A DNA stretch of 64,000 nucleotides from an uncultured Lachnospiraceae bacterium (GTDB lineage Bacteria; Bacillota; Clostridia; Lachnospirales; Lachnospiraceae), in contig CAJTRU010000003.1 in assembly GCA_910579085.1 (NCBI GenBank), positions 65,726-129,725 on the forward strand. Direction: 5' to 3'. This document shows, piece after piece, positions 33,083 through 42,309 of the stretch. The position numbers and the translations under genes were made by a program. The notes beneath the pieces are model-generated. The model was not told the origin of the DNA and did not search any database. It worked only from the letters and a program-made list of their open reading frames with translations. The first letter of the stretch is position 1, and every line of letters starts with the position of its first letter.

Positions 33083-33775
33083 CTATACAAGTTTAGCTGT
33101 ATTAATCTTTATACCAGGGCCCATTGTACTTGCAAGTGTAACACTCCTGTAATACTGGCCTTTAGCTGATGAAGGTTTTGCCTTTGTAATGGCAGCAGTT
33201 AAAGCATTGATATTTTCGATTAACTGTTCTTCTGTAAAGGAAACTTTTCCTACAGGGCAGTGGATTATATTAGACTTATCAAGCCTGTACTCAATTTTAC
33301 CTGCTTTAATATCATTAACAGCCTTTGTAACATCCATTGTAACTGTACCAGCTTTAGGGTTTGGCATAAGACCTTTAGGTCCAAGTACACGTCCAAGACG
33401 TCCTACAACACCCATCATATCAGGTGTAGCAACTACAACGTCAAAATCAAGCCATCCATCATTCTGGATTTTAGGAACAAGTTCCTCACCGCCTGCAAAG
33501 TCAGCGCCTGCTGCAAGTGCTTCATCAATTTTGTCACCTTTAGCAAATACAAGTACTCTTACTTTCTTTCCAGTACCATGTGGCAGTACAACTGCACCAC
33601 GTACCTGCTGGTCTGCATGACGGCCATCGACACCGAGCCTGAAATGGGCTTCAACTGTTTCATCAAACTTAGCAACTGCTGTCTTTTTAACTAAGCCAAC
33701 AGCTTCTGGAATTTCATACTGCTGTGTCCTGTCAACAAGTTTAGCAGTTTCTACATATTTTTTTCCTCTTTTCAT
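33083..33775 (-). CDS. rplA: 50S ribosomal protein L1
   Basis: This 230-residue protein has the normal L1 size. Motifs are [16 protein letters not shown] at the start, [24 protein letters not shown] and [17 protein letters not shown]1 binds 23S rRNA at the E-site stalk and in other species represses its own operon. CCAGGAGGTTTATATT precedes the ATG. It is the last gene of this operon here; rplJ and rplL do not follow. Confidence 0.98.
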   Translation of the reverse strand: MKRGKKYVETAKLVDRTQQYEIPEAVGLVKKTAVAKFDETVEAHFRLGVDGRHADQQVRGAVVLPHGTGKKVRVLVFAKGDKIDEALAAGADFAGGEELVPKIQNDGWLDFDVVVATPDMMGVVGRLGRVLGPKGLMPNPKAGTVTMDVTKAVNDIKAGKIEYRLDKSNIIHCPVGKVSFTEEQLIENINALTAAITKAKPSSAKGQYYRSVTLASTMGPGIKINTAKLV

Positions 33776-33809
33776 AATATAAACCTCCTGGTGGTAGTAA
33801 CGGCGGGTT

Positions 33810-33883
33810 TTCCAGTGCAGTTATATACAGATGTTCCATTTATACTGCCACTGGAAGTACAGACGCATTATTTATATGCGTAC
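33810..33883 (-). promoter_or_regulatory. Structured rplK-rplA spacer
   Basis: The 219-bp spacer holds a hairpin pairing 33810-33824 with 33841-33855 (TTCCAGTG arms plus CAGT/ACTG with one bulge) and a second one at 33857-33883 (ACGCAT/ATGCGT). No T-run follows, so these are not terminators. A translational control site for L1 is possible but not shown. Confidence 0.4.
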
Positions 33884-33994
33884 AGCCTCCCACAACGTCC
33901 AATACAATAACAAATCTGTTTTTTATTAATTAATGTCTGATAAATAACATTTACGGAATTTTATAAAATAAATAATATTCTTAACTGCTGGTAT

Positions 33995-34420
33995 TTATTC
34001 TTCAACAGTTACGCCCATGCTGCGTGCTGTACCAGCTATCATACTCATTGCTGCTTCGATAGTTGCTGCATTTAAGTCAGGCATTTTTGTTTCAGCAATT
34101 TCCCTGATTTTATCCTTAGAAATTGTAGCAACTTTTGTCTTATTAGGAACGCCTGAACCAGACTGGATATTACATGCCTTCTTAATAAGAACTGGTGCTG
34201 GAGGAGTTTTTGTAATAAAGCTGAAACTCTTATCCTGGTATACAGTGATAACAACAGGAATAATCATGCCTTCCTGTCCTGCTGTTTTAGCATTAAACTC
34301 CTTTGTAAACTGCACAATATTAACTCCGTGCTGTCCAAGTGCAGGACCAACAGGTGGTGCTGGTGTTGCCTTAGCAGCAGGGATTTGTAATTTAATATAT
34401 CCTTCGACTTTTTTAGCCAT
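33995..34420 (-). CDS. rplK: 50S ribosomal protein L11
   Basis: This 141-residue protein is full length, with [31 protein letters not shown] at the start and [11 protein letters not shown] at the end. It forms the GTPase-associated centre with 23S rRNA helices 43-44. AGGAGGTACTTTAAA precedes the ATG. It lies between nusG and rplA. Confidence 0.98.
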   Translation of the reverse strand: MAKKVEGYIKLQIPAAKATPAPPVGPALGQHGVNIVQFTKEFNAKTAGQEGMIIPVVITVYQDKSFSFITKTPPAPVLIKKACNIQSGSGVPNKTKVATISKDKIREIAETKMPDLNAATIEAAMSMIAGTARSMGVTVEE

Positions 34421-34518
34421 TTTAAAGTACCTCCTATAATAATAATGCGTTTATACGCAAAATCCATTGGCAGCCGCTATAAACTGCCCTTGGTCTGAAC
34501 CAAATAAAACTGGTAATC

Positions 34519-35040
34519 TTATACAGCTTCAATGTCATTGAAACTTATTTCTACTGGTGTTTCACGGCCAAACATATCTATATTAATTGTAACCGTACTA
34601 TTCTTATGGTCAATCTGACGGACAATACCTGTTGTATTCTCCCAGACACCAGACTTAACAACTACAGAATCGCCAATGCTATATGGGGCATTAGGGGCAT
34701 CTACTTTAAGTCCCATGCTTTCAATATCTGCCTCTGTAAGAGGAACCGGCTTAGAGCCTGGTCCTACAAAGCCTGTAACCCCGCGTGTATTACGGACAAC
34801 ATACCATGTATCGTCATTCATAATCATTTTAATAAGAACATAAGCAGGGAACATTTTCTGCTGTACAGTCTTTTCTTCCCCATCAGTCCCTTTTGTAATA
34901 TTTAACATAGGCACTGAAACTTCCAGAATCTGGTCCTGGAGATTGCGGTTTTCAATAGTCTTTTCAATATCCATTTTAACCTTATTCTCATATCCTGAAT
35001 AAGTATGAGCAACATACCAATGCGCTTCTGTATCTGCCAT
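34519..35040 (-). CDS. nusG: Transcription termination/antitermination factor NusG
   Basis: This 173-residue protein has the NGN domain (HWYVAHTYSGYENKVKMDIEK, then VRNTRGVTGFVGPGSKPVPL) and a C-terminal KOW domain (GDSVVVKSGVWENTTGIVRQID). It binds RNA polymerase and modulates pausing and Rho or ribosome coupling. It is 11 bp downstream of secE. Confidence 0.97.
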   Translation of the reverse strand: MADTEAHWYVAHTYSGYENKVKMDIEKTIENRNLQDQILEVSVPMLNITKGTDGEEKTVQQKMFPAYVLIKMIMNDDTWYVVRNTRGVTGFVGPGSKPVPLTEADIESMGLKVDAPNAPYSIGDSVVVKSGVWENTTGIVRQIDHKNSTVTINIDMFGRETPVEISFNDIEAV

Positions 35041-35051
35041 AGTCTATCACC

Positions 35052-35312
35052 TTATCCTATCTGAAGAATCTTATCAAGGCCTGTCTTAATAATAAAATCA
35101 AGCAGGGCAATGATTGCACCTAAAATAACTGTTACAACAACTACTGCTGTAGTCTCTTTGATGACTGTATTCTTGTCTGGCCAGATAATCCTGGCAAATT
35201 CTGCCTTCAGTTTCTGGATACGGCCACCTTTTTTCTTTGTGCCACTATCTGCACTTTCAGTTTTCTTTGGTTCGTCCTGTCCAACTATTTCTTTGTTTTC
35301 AGAATCTCCCAT
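35052..35312 (-). CDS. secE: Preprotein translocase subunit SecE
   Basis: This 86-residue protein has a charged N-terminal region, the conserved AEFARIIWPDKNTVIKET amphipathic segment and one C-terminal membrane helix (VVVVTVILGAIIALLDFII). It is the single-span type of Gram-positive bacteria and clamps SecY. GGAGGCTTTTT precedes the ATG. Operon rpmG-secE-nusG-rplK-rplA. Confidence 0.95.
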   Translation of the reverse strand: MGDSENKEIVGQDEPKKTESADSGTKKKGGRIQKLKAEFARIIWPDKNTVIKETTAVVVVTVILGAIIALLDFIIKTGLDKILQIG

Positions 35313-35404
35313 AAAAAGCCTCCAATCTGCGGCTATATATTAGCAGCAGTCAAATCATCCAGGTTCTTTAAAAGTGCATACTGCACCTTTACACACTGTT
35401 AATA

Positions 35405-35554
35405 CTATTTAGTTTCTTTGTGTATTGTGTGTTTCCTGCAGAACCTGCAGTATTTTCTTGTTTCCATTCTGTCAGGATGATTTCTCTTTTCCTTAGTAGT
35501 ATCATAATTACGCTGTTTGCATTCTGTACATGCTAAAGTAATCTTTACTCTCAC
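35405..35554 (-). CDS. rpmG: 50S ribosomal protein L33
   Basis: This is a 49-residue protein read from a GTG start after GGAGGTGAAATCT. The sequence [20 protein letters not shown] followed by [19 protein letters not shown] is clearly L33. Two CxxC pairs (CTEC and CRFC) mark the zinc-binding paralogue. It is the first gene of the secE-nusG operon, as in many Firmicutes. Confidence 0.96.
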   Translation of the reverse strand: MRVKITLACTECKQRNYDTTKEKRNHPDRMETRKYCRFCRKHTIHKETK

Positions 35555-35628
35555 AGATTTCACCTCCATAAATTAAATACATTTTATAAAATCCAGACAT
35601 AAAAAAAGACCTGTTACATCGCCAAACA

Positions 35629-35658
35629 AGTATAGCATAGTTACAGACGGCTAGTCAA
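35629..35658 (-). promoter_or_regulatory. Promoter of the rpmG-secE-nusG-rplKA operon
   Basis: On the minus strand TTGACT (35653-35658), an 18-bp spacer and TATACT (35629-35634), about 75 bp before the rpmG start. Confidence 0.8.
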
Positions 35659-35803
35659 GGGCTTTTTGCCTTTAATATATGATAATTTATAGTTATTGTG
35701 TGTTTAGATAAACTTTGAAAAAATTCCTTTACAATATCCCATCCCGCTATTATAATTATTCCAACACCTTATTTTATAATAAAGAAAGGAATAAAAACAG
35801 ATT

Positions 35804-36277
35804 ATGGATAATGTAAAACTATTCCGCAGGCGTTTTATACCAGAGGAAATAACAGAACTGAAGGATGACCATATTATAATGTTTAAGGATGGTATTATAA
35901 TTACGAAATGGAATGTCCTTAAACCAAGACACGACATTAATAATGGTATTTCGGCATATTTTATTAGAGATGGCATAAAAGTAAGCAAGATATTTGATGA
36001 AGCAGGGCAGTTTGTGTACTGGTATTGTGACATTATAGAAACAACTTATAATGAGGAAGATAATTCATATACGTTTAGTGACCTTCTTGTTGATGTGCTT
36101 GTGTATCCTGACGGGCGTGTGGAAGTGGTTGATATGGATGAGTTTGCTGACGTAATGGAAAAGGGGATACTTGGAATTTCTACCATAGCATTTGCAATGC
36201 GGAGTGCAGATTTGCTTTTAAAAACTATTTATTCCGGTAATTTCCAGAAATACACAGATTATATCGAAAATATATAA
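35804..36277 (+). CDS. DUF402 domain protein
   Basis: This 157-residue cytosolic protein has the DUF402 (FomD-like) pattern: YWYCDIIETTYNEEDNSYTFSD, then DVLVYPDGRVEVVDMDEF. The conserved acidic residues (DLLVDVLV and VVDMDE) bind metal in related nucleoside-phosphate hydrolases. Substrate here is unknown. AAGAAAGGAATAAAAACAGATT precedes the ATG. It stands alone, with a terminator hairpin following. Confidence 0.8.
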   Translation: MDNVKLFRRRFIPEEITELKDDHIIMFKDGIIITKWNVLKPRHDINNGISAYFIRDGIKVSKIFDEAGQFVYWYCDIIETTYNEEDNSYTFSDLLVDVLVYPDGRVEVVDMDEFADVMEKGILGISTIAFAMRSADLLLKTIYSGNFQKYTDYIENI

Positions 36278-36333
36278 AGGGAGTACTGCTGCATATGCCT
36301 ACAGGCATTTGCAATGTGTACGCCCTTTATATT
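36276..36333. terminator. Imperfect terminator hairpin
   Basis: AAAGGGAGTAC (36276-36286) pairs with GTACGCCCTTT near 36318-36328, with an inner ATGCC/GGCAT stem and some mismatches. It separates the convergent DUF402 and M56-like genes. Confidence 0.6.
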
Positions 36334-36341
36334 TCCATATA

Positions 36342-38447
36342 TTACTGGTTTGAACTCTGGGAATAGTTAAAACCAGTTATGCTTTCTGATACTGTATTAT
36401 AAACATATTCACCGTTAATTGAAGTGTTATCTTTTGCATTTATTGCAAATCCTATCTTAAGATGGTCATCTTCTTTGCCCATAAGTCTATAAATAACAGG
36501 GCTGTCTTCATAAAATTCAACACCAGTATTATTATAGTTTTTAAATATTGAAGTAATAACTCCATTTCCGTCTTCATGTGCATAATATTCCGTCTGCCTG
36601 TCTAAATCATATATTGTAAAAGTCCTTGCCCATAACCCGTTATAAATAAGCACGGCATATCTTTTATCATTTTGTGTTACCCATTGTATATCACAGAAAT
36701 ATCCTTCTTTAAGTGGCATTTTTCTTGGTGAAGTTCCAGGATTTAATATAATCTGTTTTATAATTTCATTGCCTGTTGCATCCTTTTGTGTCTGTATTTC
36801 TACATAAGTAGTATTGCCGCTTTGCAAATTGTGTGTGTTTTTCTCGCCTTCTGTGCTTTCTACACCAGTATAACCAGTTTTGTATTTTTTAAGGCTTGAT
36901 TTGGATAATTCCTGTTGCTGGTATTTTTCTTCTTCTGTATTCCATACATAGTAAATATTCTTTTTAGAGTGTTTTACTCTAATCACTTTTGTTGTGTCTG
37001 CTGGTATATTAAATTTACATGATGCTGCCTCTTTGCTGGAAGTATCATAGATTGTATCTGAAACTTTATCAAGTGACATTTCACCAATATTCCATATATA
37101 ATATTCTTTTAAAACAGAATTTTTTCTTTTACGTTTTCCAGTAATCTCTTTAAATTTGCTTCCAATAACATCTATTTTTTGTCCAATGACAAGCTCGTTT
37201 GTGCCATCAGCATTATAATCATACACATACAGTTCTGCGCCTTCTTCAAAAAAAAGCCTGCCTTCTGGCACATTTTTAAAGGTATAATTTATGTCTGCCT
37301 GGCCAAGTTCTGCATTAAAGACATCATTAAGTTTTAATATAAAACTTCCAGTATAGCCTTTGCCCTTTTCATAATTTCCTGATGTCATTACAAGCTGTAT
37401 ATTCCTGTCAAGCCCGCTTGGTGAAACAGTATTTATGCTTGCTGCTACTATTTCTTCCCTTTCGTTAAAAAGTTTGCTGTCTTTTTCCTGTGTTGTGCCA
37501 TTTCCCCATGTCCCGCCATCCCACAATATCTGTAGCGGCCTTAACAGAAATGCCCATATAAAACACAGCAACAAAACAATAAATGCAAGTTTTGTATACT
37601 GGCGGTGGCTTCCAGGCATATAAATAAGGTGGTATGCCCGTTTCTGTGTATATTTTTCATTAAAAAACAACAATGTCTGCCTGCCTTTATAAGAGCCTTC
37701 TTTTATATTTAATAATTCTTGTGCCAGCCCGTTTGCAGAGTTTACACCGCCATTTTTCGCAACAGTTTCATCTGCTGCAATTTCAATATCTATGTTTAAT
37801 AAATAATATGCAAGCCACATTAATGGATTAAACCATTGTACAGTAAGTACAATAAATGCAAAAAATCTTATAATTCCATCCTTGTTTTTATTATGTGCTT
37901 CAAAGTGCTGTAAAAGATACTTTATATCATTTACACGCATTTCCGCTGGAAGATACATCTTCATAAAAAGTATCCCAGAAACCACAGGGCTGTCCACTAC
38001 GCCAGACTGGTATATTCTTCCATATATGTGGCTGGAATTTTTAAGCCACGTCTTGTTGCTGGCCTGGCGTACTAGTGTAAATAATAAAATAACTGCTATG
38101 CCTGCAACCCATATTATTGCACATGCTATATAACTTCTGTCTGCCTGTATATCATTAATAAATACATTGCGCCATCCTTTCATTATCCCGGAATTATCTT
38201 TAATTTCAAGCCCAAGCTGTGCCATTACCATGTGAAATTCCCTGTTCAATTTACTAGACAAGCAAAGAGGGCTTGAAAGTGATACTGGGCATATCCCTTT
38301 AAAAAAGTACAATAGCCATAAAAAAACAATATATTTTCTAGGTGCTTTGGATAACAAAAGCCGCAGAAGCAAAATAACTGGTATCATAACAGATGTTATA
38401 ATTCCCATTGAAAAAGCTGTATAAAACAGCCTGTATAATAAATCCAT
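36342..38447 (-). CDS. M56-like membrane protein with degenerate zinc motif
   Basis: The protein has 701 residues from the ATG at 38445-38447, preceded by GGAGGGCAGT; an ATG 12 codons earlier lacks a site. The N-terminal 320 residues have the BlaR-type M56 layout with several membrane segments and the family motif VVDSPVVSGILF. The HExxH site is replaced by HFEAH at residues 181-185, so the catalytic Glu is displaced. The later NIDIEIAADETVAK matches the family's third-ligand region. After a membrane segment near 300, a large ectodomain of about 380 residues follows, with no penicillin-binding motifs. It may be a non-proteolytic sensor. It is 61 bp downstream of nadE. Confidence 0.75.
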   Translation of the reverse strand: MDLLYRLFYTAFSMGIITSVMIPVILLLRLLLSKAPRKYIVFLWLLYFFKGICPVSLSSPLCLSSKLNREFHMVMAQLGLEIKDNSGIMKGWRNVFINDIQADRSYIACAIIWVAGIAVILLFTLVRQASNKTWLKNSSHIYGRIYQSGVVDSPVVSGILFMKMYLPAEMRVNDIKYLLQHFEAHNKNKDGIIRFFAFIVLTVQWFNPLMWLAYYLLNIDIEIAADETVAKNGGVNSANGLAQELLNIKEGSYKGRQTLLFFNEKYTQKRAYHLIYMPGSHRQYTKLAFIVLLLCFIWAFLLRPLQILWDGGTWGNGTTQEKDSKLFNEREEIVAASINTVSPSGLDRNIQLVMTSGNYEKGKGYTGSFILKLNDVFNAELGQADINYTFKNVPEGRLFFEEGAELYVYDYNADGTNELVIGQKIDVIGSKFKEITGKRKRKNSVLKEYYIWNIGEMSLDKVSDTIYDTSSKEAASCKFNIPADTTKVIRVKHSKKNIYYVWNTEEEKYQQQELSKSSLKKYKTGYTGVESTEGEKNTHNLQSGNTTYVEIQTQKDATGNEIIKQIILNPGTSPRKMPLKEGYFCDIQWVTQNDKRYAVLIYNGLWARTFTIYDLDRQTEYYAHEDGNGVITSIFKNYNNTGVEFYEDSPVIYRLMGKEDDHLKIGFAINAKDNTSINGEYVYNTVSESITGFNYSQSSNQ

Positions 38448-38508
38448 ACTGCCCTCCAGAATACTAACGATAAGATTATACACATTTTTGGCAGACTGGC
38501 AACAGGAT

Positions 38509-40452
38509 TTATCTTAATCCTTCCAAATCATCTAACCATATATTTACACAGGCATCACTTGGCATCCTCCAGTCACCACGTGGGGAAAGTGCAACACTTC
38601 CTACTTTTGGGCCATCAGGGATACATGAACGTTTAAACTGCTGTGAAAAGAACCTGCGGTAAAATGTACACATCCATTTATATATTGTATCATCACTGTA
38701 TGAACCATCAAATGTATACTTTGCAAGCCTGTATATTTTAGATGGGGTATATCCAAAACGCATCATATAGTACAGGAAAAAATCATGCAGTTCATAAGGG
38801 CCTACAAGGTCTTCTGTCTTTTGTGATATTTTGCCATCTTCTGGTGGAAGGAGTTCCGGGCTTACAGGTGTATCAAGTACATCCATAAGTATATCTTTTA
38901 GTTCATTATCATTACATGTTTCTGCATAATAAAGTACGAGATATCTTACAAGTGTTTTTGGGACAGAAGAGTTCACCCCGTACATTGACATATGGTCGCC
39001 GTTATAAGTTGCCCATCCTAGTGCAAGTTCAGACATATCACCAGTTCCTACAACCATGCCACCAGACTGGTTGGCAATATCCATAAGGATTAAAGTACGC
39101 TGCCTTGCCTGTGCATTTTCATATGTCACATCATGTACATTTGCATCATGCCCTATATCCCTGAAATGCAGGCTGACAGCTTCATGTACTGGTACTTCTT
39201 TTAATGTTACGCCAAGTTTTTTGGCAAGGCTGCATGAATTATTATAAGTTCTTCCAGTTGTGCCAAAACAAGGCATTGTAACAGCTTGTATGCCGCTTCT
39301 GCCAAGCCCAAGCATATCAAATGACTTTACAGTTACAAGGAGTGCAAGTGTTGAATCAAGACCGCCAGATATGCCAACAACTGCATTTTGGCAATTTGTA
39401 TGTGCAAGCCTTTTTTTAAGTCCCATTGCCTGTATATTTAAAATTTCATTACAATGTTGTTCCATATCAGATTTATTGCCAGGGACAAACGGCGTGCGTG
39501 GATATTTCCTTGTAAGGGCAGTTTCAGTTATATGGCAGAATTTAAAACTTGTAACTGTATAATCTGCTTCATAAGGTGTTTTGATATCAAATGTTGTCAT
39601 ACGCCTTCTTTCGCTGGCAAGCCTTCCAAGGTCAATTTCAGTAATAGCCGCCTGGTTGGTGAAGCGTTCTGTTTCCGTAAGTATAGTTCCATTTTCGGCA
39701 ATAATATTGTGTCCAGAGAAAACAAGGTCGGTAGAGGACTCCCCTTCCCCTGCATCTGCATAAATATAGGCACAGACAAGCCTGGCTGCCTGGCTGCCCA
39801 CAAGTTCCCTGCGGTAAATGTTTTTGCCTGTTGTTTCGTCGCTGGCAGACAGGTTTGCAATAATAGTTGCAGATGCCATTGCATGGTAACAGGATGGTGG
39901 TACAGGCATCCATAAATCTTCACATATATCAATGCCAAGTACAAAACCAGGCATATTTAATGCTTTAAATAAATGCTTAGAACCAAAAACTACACCATCA
40001 CAATATGCATCAAGGCCAGGAACTCTAATAACTTCTGTTTTTGAAGGGGCAGCAGTAAAATGTCTTGCTTCATAAAATTCAGAATAATTTGGTATATTCT
40101 GTTTAGGTACTATGCCAAGCAAAGAGCCATCATGGATAACAGCAGCAGTATTATAAAGCCTGCTATTATTCATCAAAGGAAGCCCAACAACAATTACCAT
40201 ATCAATATTATTATTGCCTGAAAAAGTGCAGATTTCTGCAAGCCCGTCAAGTGCGCCTTGTAACAGGGTGTCCTGTAGGAAGAGGTCACCACATGTATAT
40301 CCTGTTATACATAATTCTGGAAAAACTGCAAGTTTAACTCCCTTTTCATAAACTGCCATAATATTTTTTATAATACTTTTGGTATTAAATTTTGTGTCGC
40401 CTACACGTATATCTGGTGTAATAGCAGCAACTTTAATAAAACCATCTTTCAT
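38509..40452 (-). CDS. nadE: Glutamine-dependent NAD+ synthetase
   Basis: The protein has 647 residues from the ATG at 40450-40452, after GGAGGACAATTTCA. The N-terminal nitrilase-type glutaminase domain (about residues 1-280) has Glu in FPELCITGYTCGD and Cys in GIDICEDLWMP. The C-terminal synthetase domain has the PP-loop VGISGGLDSTLALLV, GTGDMSELALGW and YGVNSSVPKTLVRYLV. It amidates deamido-NAD using glutamine-derived ammonia. The nicotinamidase-like gene at 30862 could supply the same pathway. Confidence 0.95.
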   Translation of the reverse strand: MKDGFIKVAAITPDIRVGDTKFNTKSIIKNIMAVYEKGVKLAVFPELCITGYTCGDLFLQDTLLQGALDGLAEICTFSGNNNIDMVIVVGLPLMNNSRLYNTAAVIHDGSLLGIVPKQNIPNYSEFYEARHFTAAPSKTEVIRVPGLDAYCDGVVFGSKHLFKALNMPGFVLGIDICEDLWMPVPPSCYHAMASATIIANLSASDETTGKNIYRRELVGSQAARLVCAYIYADAGEGESSTDLVFSGHNIIAENGTILTETERFTNQAAITEIDLGRLASERRRMTTFDIKTPYEADYTVTSFKFCHITETALTRKYPRTPFVPGNKSDMEQHCNEILNIQAMGLKKRLAHTNCQNAVVGISGGLDSTLALLVTVKSFDMLGLGRSGIQAVTMPCFGTTGRTYNNSCSLAKKLGVTLKEVPVHEAVSLHFRDIGHDANVHDVTYENAQARQRTLILMDIANQSGGMVVGTGDMSELALGWATYNGDHMSMYGVNSSVPKTLVRYLVLYYAETCNDNELKDILMDVLDTPVSPELLPPEDGKISQKTEDLVGPYELHDFFLYYMMRFGYTPSKIYRLAKYTFDGSYSDDTIYKWMCTFYRRFFSQQFKRSCIPDGPKVGSVALSPRGDWRMPSDACVNIWLDDLEGLR

Positions 40453-40604
40453 TGAAATTGTCCTCCATTCATAAAGAAACATTATATAGTATTTTCTGCA
40501 TAATTAATAAAAAAATCCATAATTAGGATTGAATACTGCTAGTAATTGTCTTTTGCCTGATATAACATTACCATATAATTACTTAAAAATAAATAAGAAC
40601 AAAA

Positions 40605-40666
40605 TTGACCTGTTAAAAAAAGTATGATATAACCAAGTTATATAAATAATTTATATAACTTGGTTA
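40605..40666 (+). promoter_or_regulatory. Promoter with 17-bp-arm palindromic operator of the TetR-type gene
   Basis: TTGACC (40605-40610), a 17-bp spacer and TATAAC (40628-40633). A perfect inverted repeat TAACCAAGTTATATAAA (40630-40646) and its complement (40650-40666), with a 3-bp centre, overlaps the -10 box and ends just before the ribosome binding site. Confidence 0.85.
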
Positions 40667-40681
40667 TAAGGAGGTTTAACA

Positions 40682-41263
40682 GTGCCAAAACAAAAAATAA
40701 CAAAAGAAATGGTGGTAAATGCTGCTTTTGAATTAGCAAGGGATGGTGGTATGGAAAATGTAATGGTTAAGAATATTGCAAACAAGCTAAGCTGTTCTGT
40801 CCAGCCAGTATATACCTATTGTAATAATATGGCTGGACTGCAAAAAGAAGTGGTAGAAAAAGCCAATGATTTTGTCCAGAAGTATATTTCTACAAATATT
40901 GATAAAAGAAACTTATTCCAGAGCACAGGACAGGCATATATAAAGCTGGCAAAAGAAGAACCAGGTATCTTTAAAATATTTATTTTAAAACAAAGAGAAA
41001 ATATTGCCTCACTTAATGATTTATACCAGTCAGAAGCCAGCCCTCAGACAGCAGAATATATTGCAGAGGGACTCGGAATAAGTATAGAACAGGCAAAACA
41101 GCTTCACATAAATATGTTAATTTATACTATTGGTATTGGGACGATACTTTCTGTTACCACACCAGGAGTTCCTGCTGGTGAAATACTTTCGCAACAGGAA
41201 ACAGCATATAATGCATTTTTAAAACAGGTTTTAGACAGTAAGGAGGATAACAATAATGAATAA
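40682..41263 (+). CDS. TetR/AcrR family regulator
   Basis: This 193-residue protein starts at a GTG after AAGGAGGTTTAACA. The N-terminal helix-turn-helix is MVKNIANKLSCSVQPVYTYCNNMAGL. The C-terminal ligand-binding half (LAKEEPGIFKIFIL, EGLGISIEQAKQLHINMLIYTIGIG) resembles the WHG-type C-terminal domain. The large palindrome overlapping its promoter indicates autoregulation. It overlaps the flavodoxin gene by 8 bp, so the flavodoxin is its likely target. Confidence 0.93.
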   Translation: MPKQKITKEMVVNAAFELARDGGMENVMVKNIANKLSCSVQPVYTYCNNMAGLQKEVVEKANDFVQKYISTNIDKRNLFQSTGQAYIKLAKEEPGIFKIFILKQRENIASLNDLYQSEASPQTAEYIAEGLGISIEQAKQLHINMLIYTIGIGTILSVTTPGVPAGEILSQQETAYNAFLKQVLDSKEDNNNE

Positions 41264-41780
41264 TAAAACTTTAATTATATATAAAAGTAGTACAGGGTTT
41301 ACGGAAAAATATGCCAAATTAATAGCCGGCAAGACAGGCTGCAAACTTGCTGCATATAAATCAGTAACACCAGGGTTAATAGCAAAGTATGATACTATAG
41401 TTTTTGGAAGCCGTGCACATGCAGGAATGATTGATGGCTATAAAAAAATAAAGAAAATTACCAGCAAAATTCCTTCTGTTAAATTAATATTATTTGTAAC
41501 AGGAGCAACACCAGCCGCTTCCAAAGACATAATAGAAGCATTTTGGAAACAGAACCTTTCACCAGAAGAAATGTTAAAAATACCACATTTCTATATGCCT
41601 GGTGGTTTGTGCTATGAGAGAATGTCCATGCCAGATAAGTTAATGATGAAAATGGCAGCATTAATGATAAAAAATAAAAAGAATAAAACACCATTTGAAG
41701 CTGGATTTGAAAATGCTATCAAAGCATCTTATGATATTTCATCACCAGAATACATAAAACCATTAGTATCAATATTATAA
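41256..41780 (+). CDS. Flavodoxin domain protein
   Basis: This 174-residue protein has the FMN-binding loop IYKSSTGFTEKYAKLIA near the start, YDTIVFGSRAHAGMIDGYKKI, and a C-terminal helix-rich part with PGGLCYERMSMPDKLMMKM. This matches the flavodoxin_5 (protoporphyrinogen-oxidase HemG-like) group. It is probably a redox protein induced when the TetR-type repressor is released. AAGGAGGATAACAATA precedes the ATG. Confidence 0.88.
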   Translation: MNNKTLIIYKSSTGFTEKYAKLIAGKTGCKLAAYKSVTPGLIAKYDTIVFGSRAHAGMIDGYKKIKKITSKIPSVKLILFVTGATPAASKDIIEAFWKQNLSPEEMLKIPHFYMPGGLCYERMSMPDKLMMKMAALMIKNKKNKTPFEAGFENAIKASYDISSPEYIKPLVSIL

Positions 41781-41801
41781 TTTCCATTTACAAAAACACA
41801 T

Positions 41802-42090
41802 GATAATTTCTAGTTATCTTTTGTTGGAGGACGGACGGTTTACAGCGCCAGAGCCAGAATATCCAGTGAAAAGGGGTACGCTTCCGCTACGGTAAGCCAC
41901 GCAGCGGCACATAAAGCCATGTATTTAATGTCCCAAAATAAAATTGCATTTCTTTTGTAACATTAAATACATGGCTTAAATGCCGGCGGGCTTAAAGTAC
42001 CCCTTTTACTGGATATTGCTGCCATCTGGCACATAAAACCTGGCATTATAAACCAGTAAAACACTGGACAGCAGGATAACTGCAAATTAC
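41802..42090. mobile_element. Y-type element, copy 4 (289 bp)
   Basis: The ends are ATAATTTCTAGTTATC and ATAACTGCAAATTAC. Outer arms are GCGCCAGAGCCAGAATATCC and GGATATTGCTGCCATCTGGC. The central hairpin differs from copy 3 (AAGCCATGTATTTAATGT and its complement). It lies 21 bp after the flavodoxin stop. The 3' third is nearly identical to copy 1. Confidence 0.87.
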
Positions 42091-42216
42091 CTGTGGCGAG
42101 ATTATCCTGTATGACACTTCCGTATGTCTGGATAAAATACCATATAACATAAAGGCAAAATAAACACTATAACTGGAAATTATCCTGCATACAGTTTATT
42201 GTAAAGGAAAGATGTG
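42076..42216. repeat. Decayed Z-type remnant joined to W repeat, copy 2
   Basis: ACTTCCGTATGTCTGGATAA resembles the Z element but its centre is deleted. ATAACTGGAAATTAT at 42169-42183 then starts a W repeat (CCTGCATACAGTTTATTGT) that runs to about 42216. Confidence 0.65.
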
Positions 42217-42309
42217 CCTGTCTGCTTTTGTTGGTTGGAATTTTAGACAATATGTGGTATTATAAGTCTGCTAAATAGACCAAAGAACCGAAAGGAGGCA
42301 AAGTTTTTA

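Noticed and set aside
35374..35386. GTGCATACTGCAC as another site of the orphan BlaI
   Set aside because: It resembles the 13-bp operator but lies inside the rpmG-secE operon, away from a promoter, and two central bases differ. It is more likely a small hairpin.
35313..35404. tRNA-Trp between rpmG and secE
   Set aside because: Many Firmicutes have one in or near this operon, but no cloverleaf can be drawn in these 92 bases or in the 11-bp secE-nusG gap.
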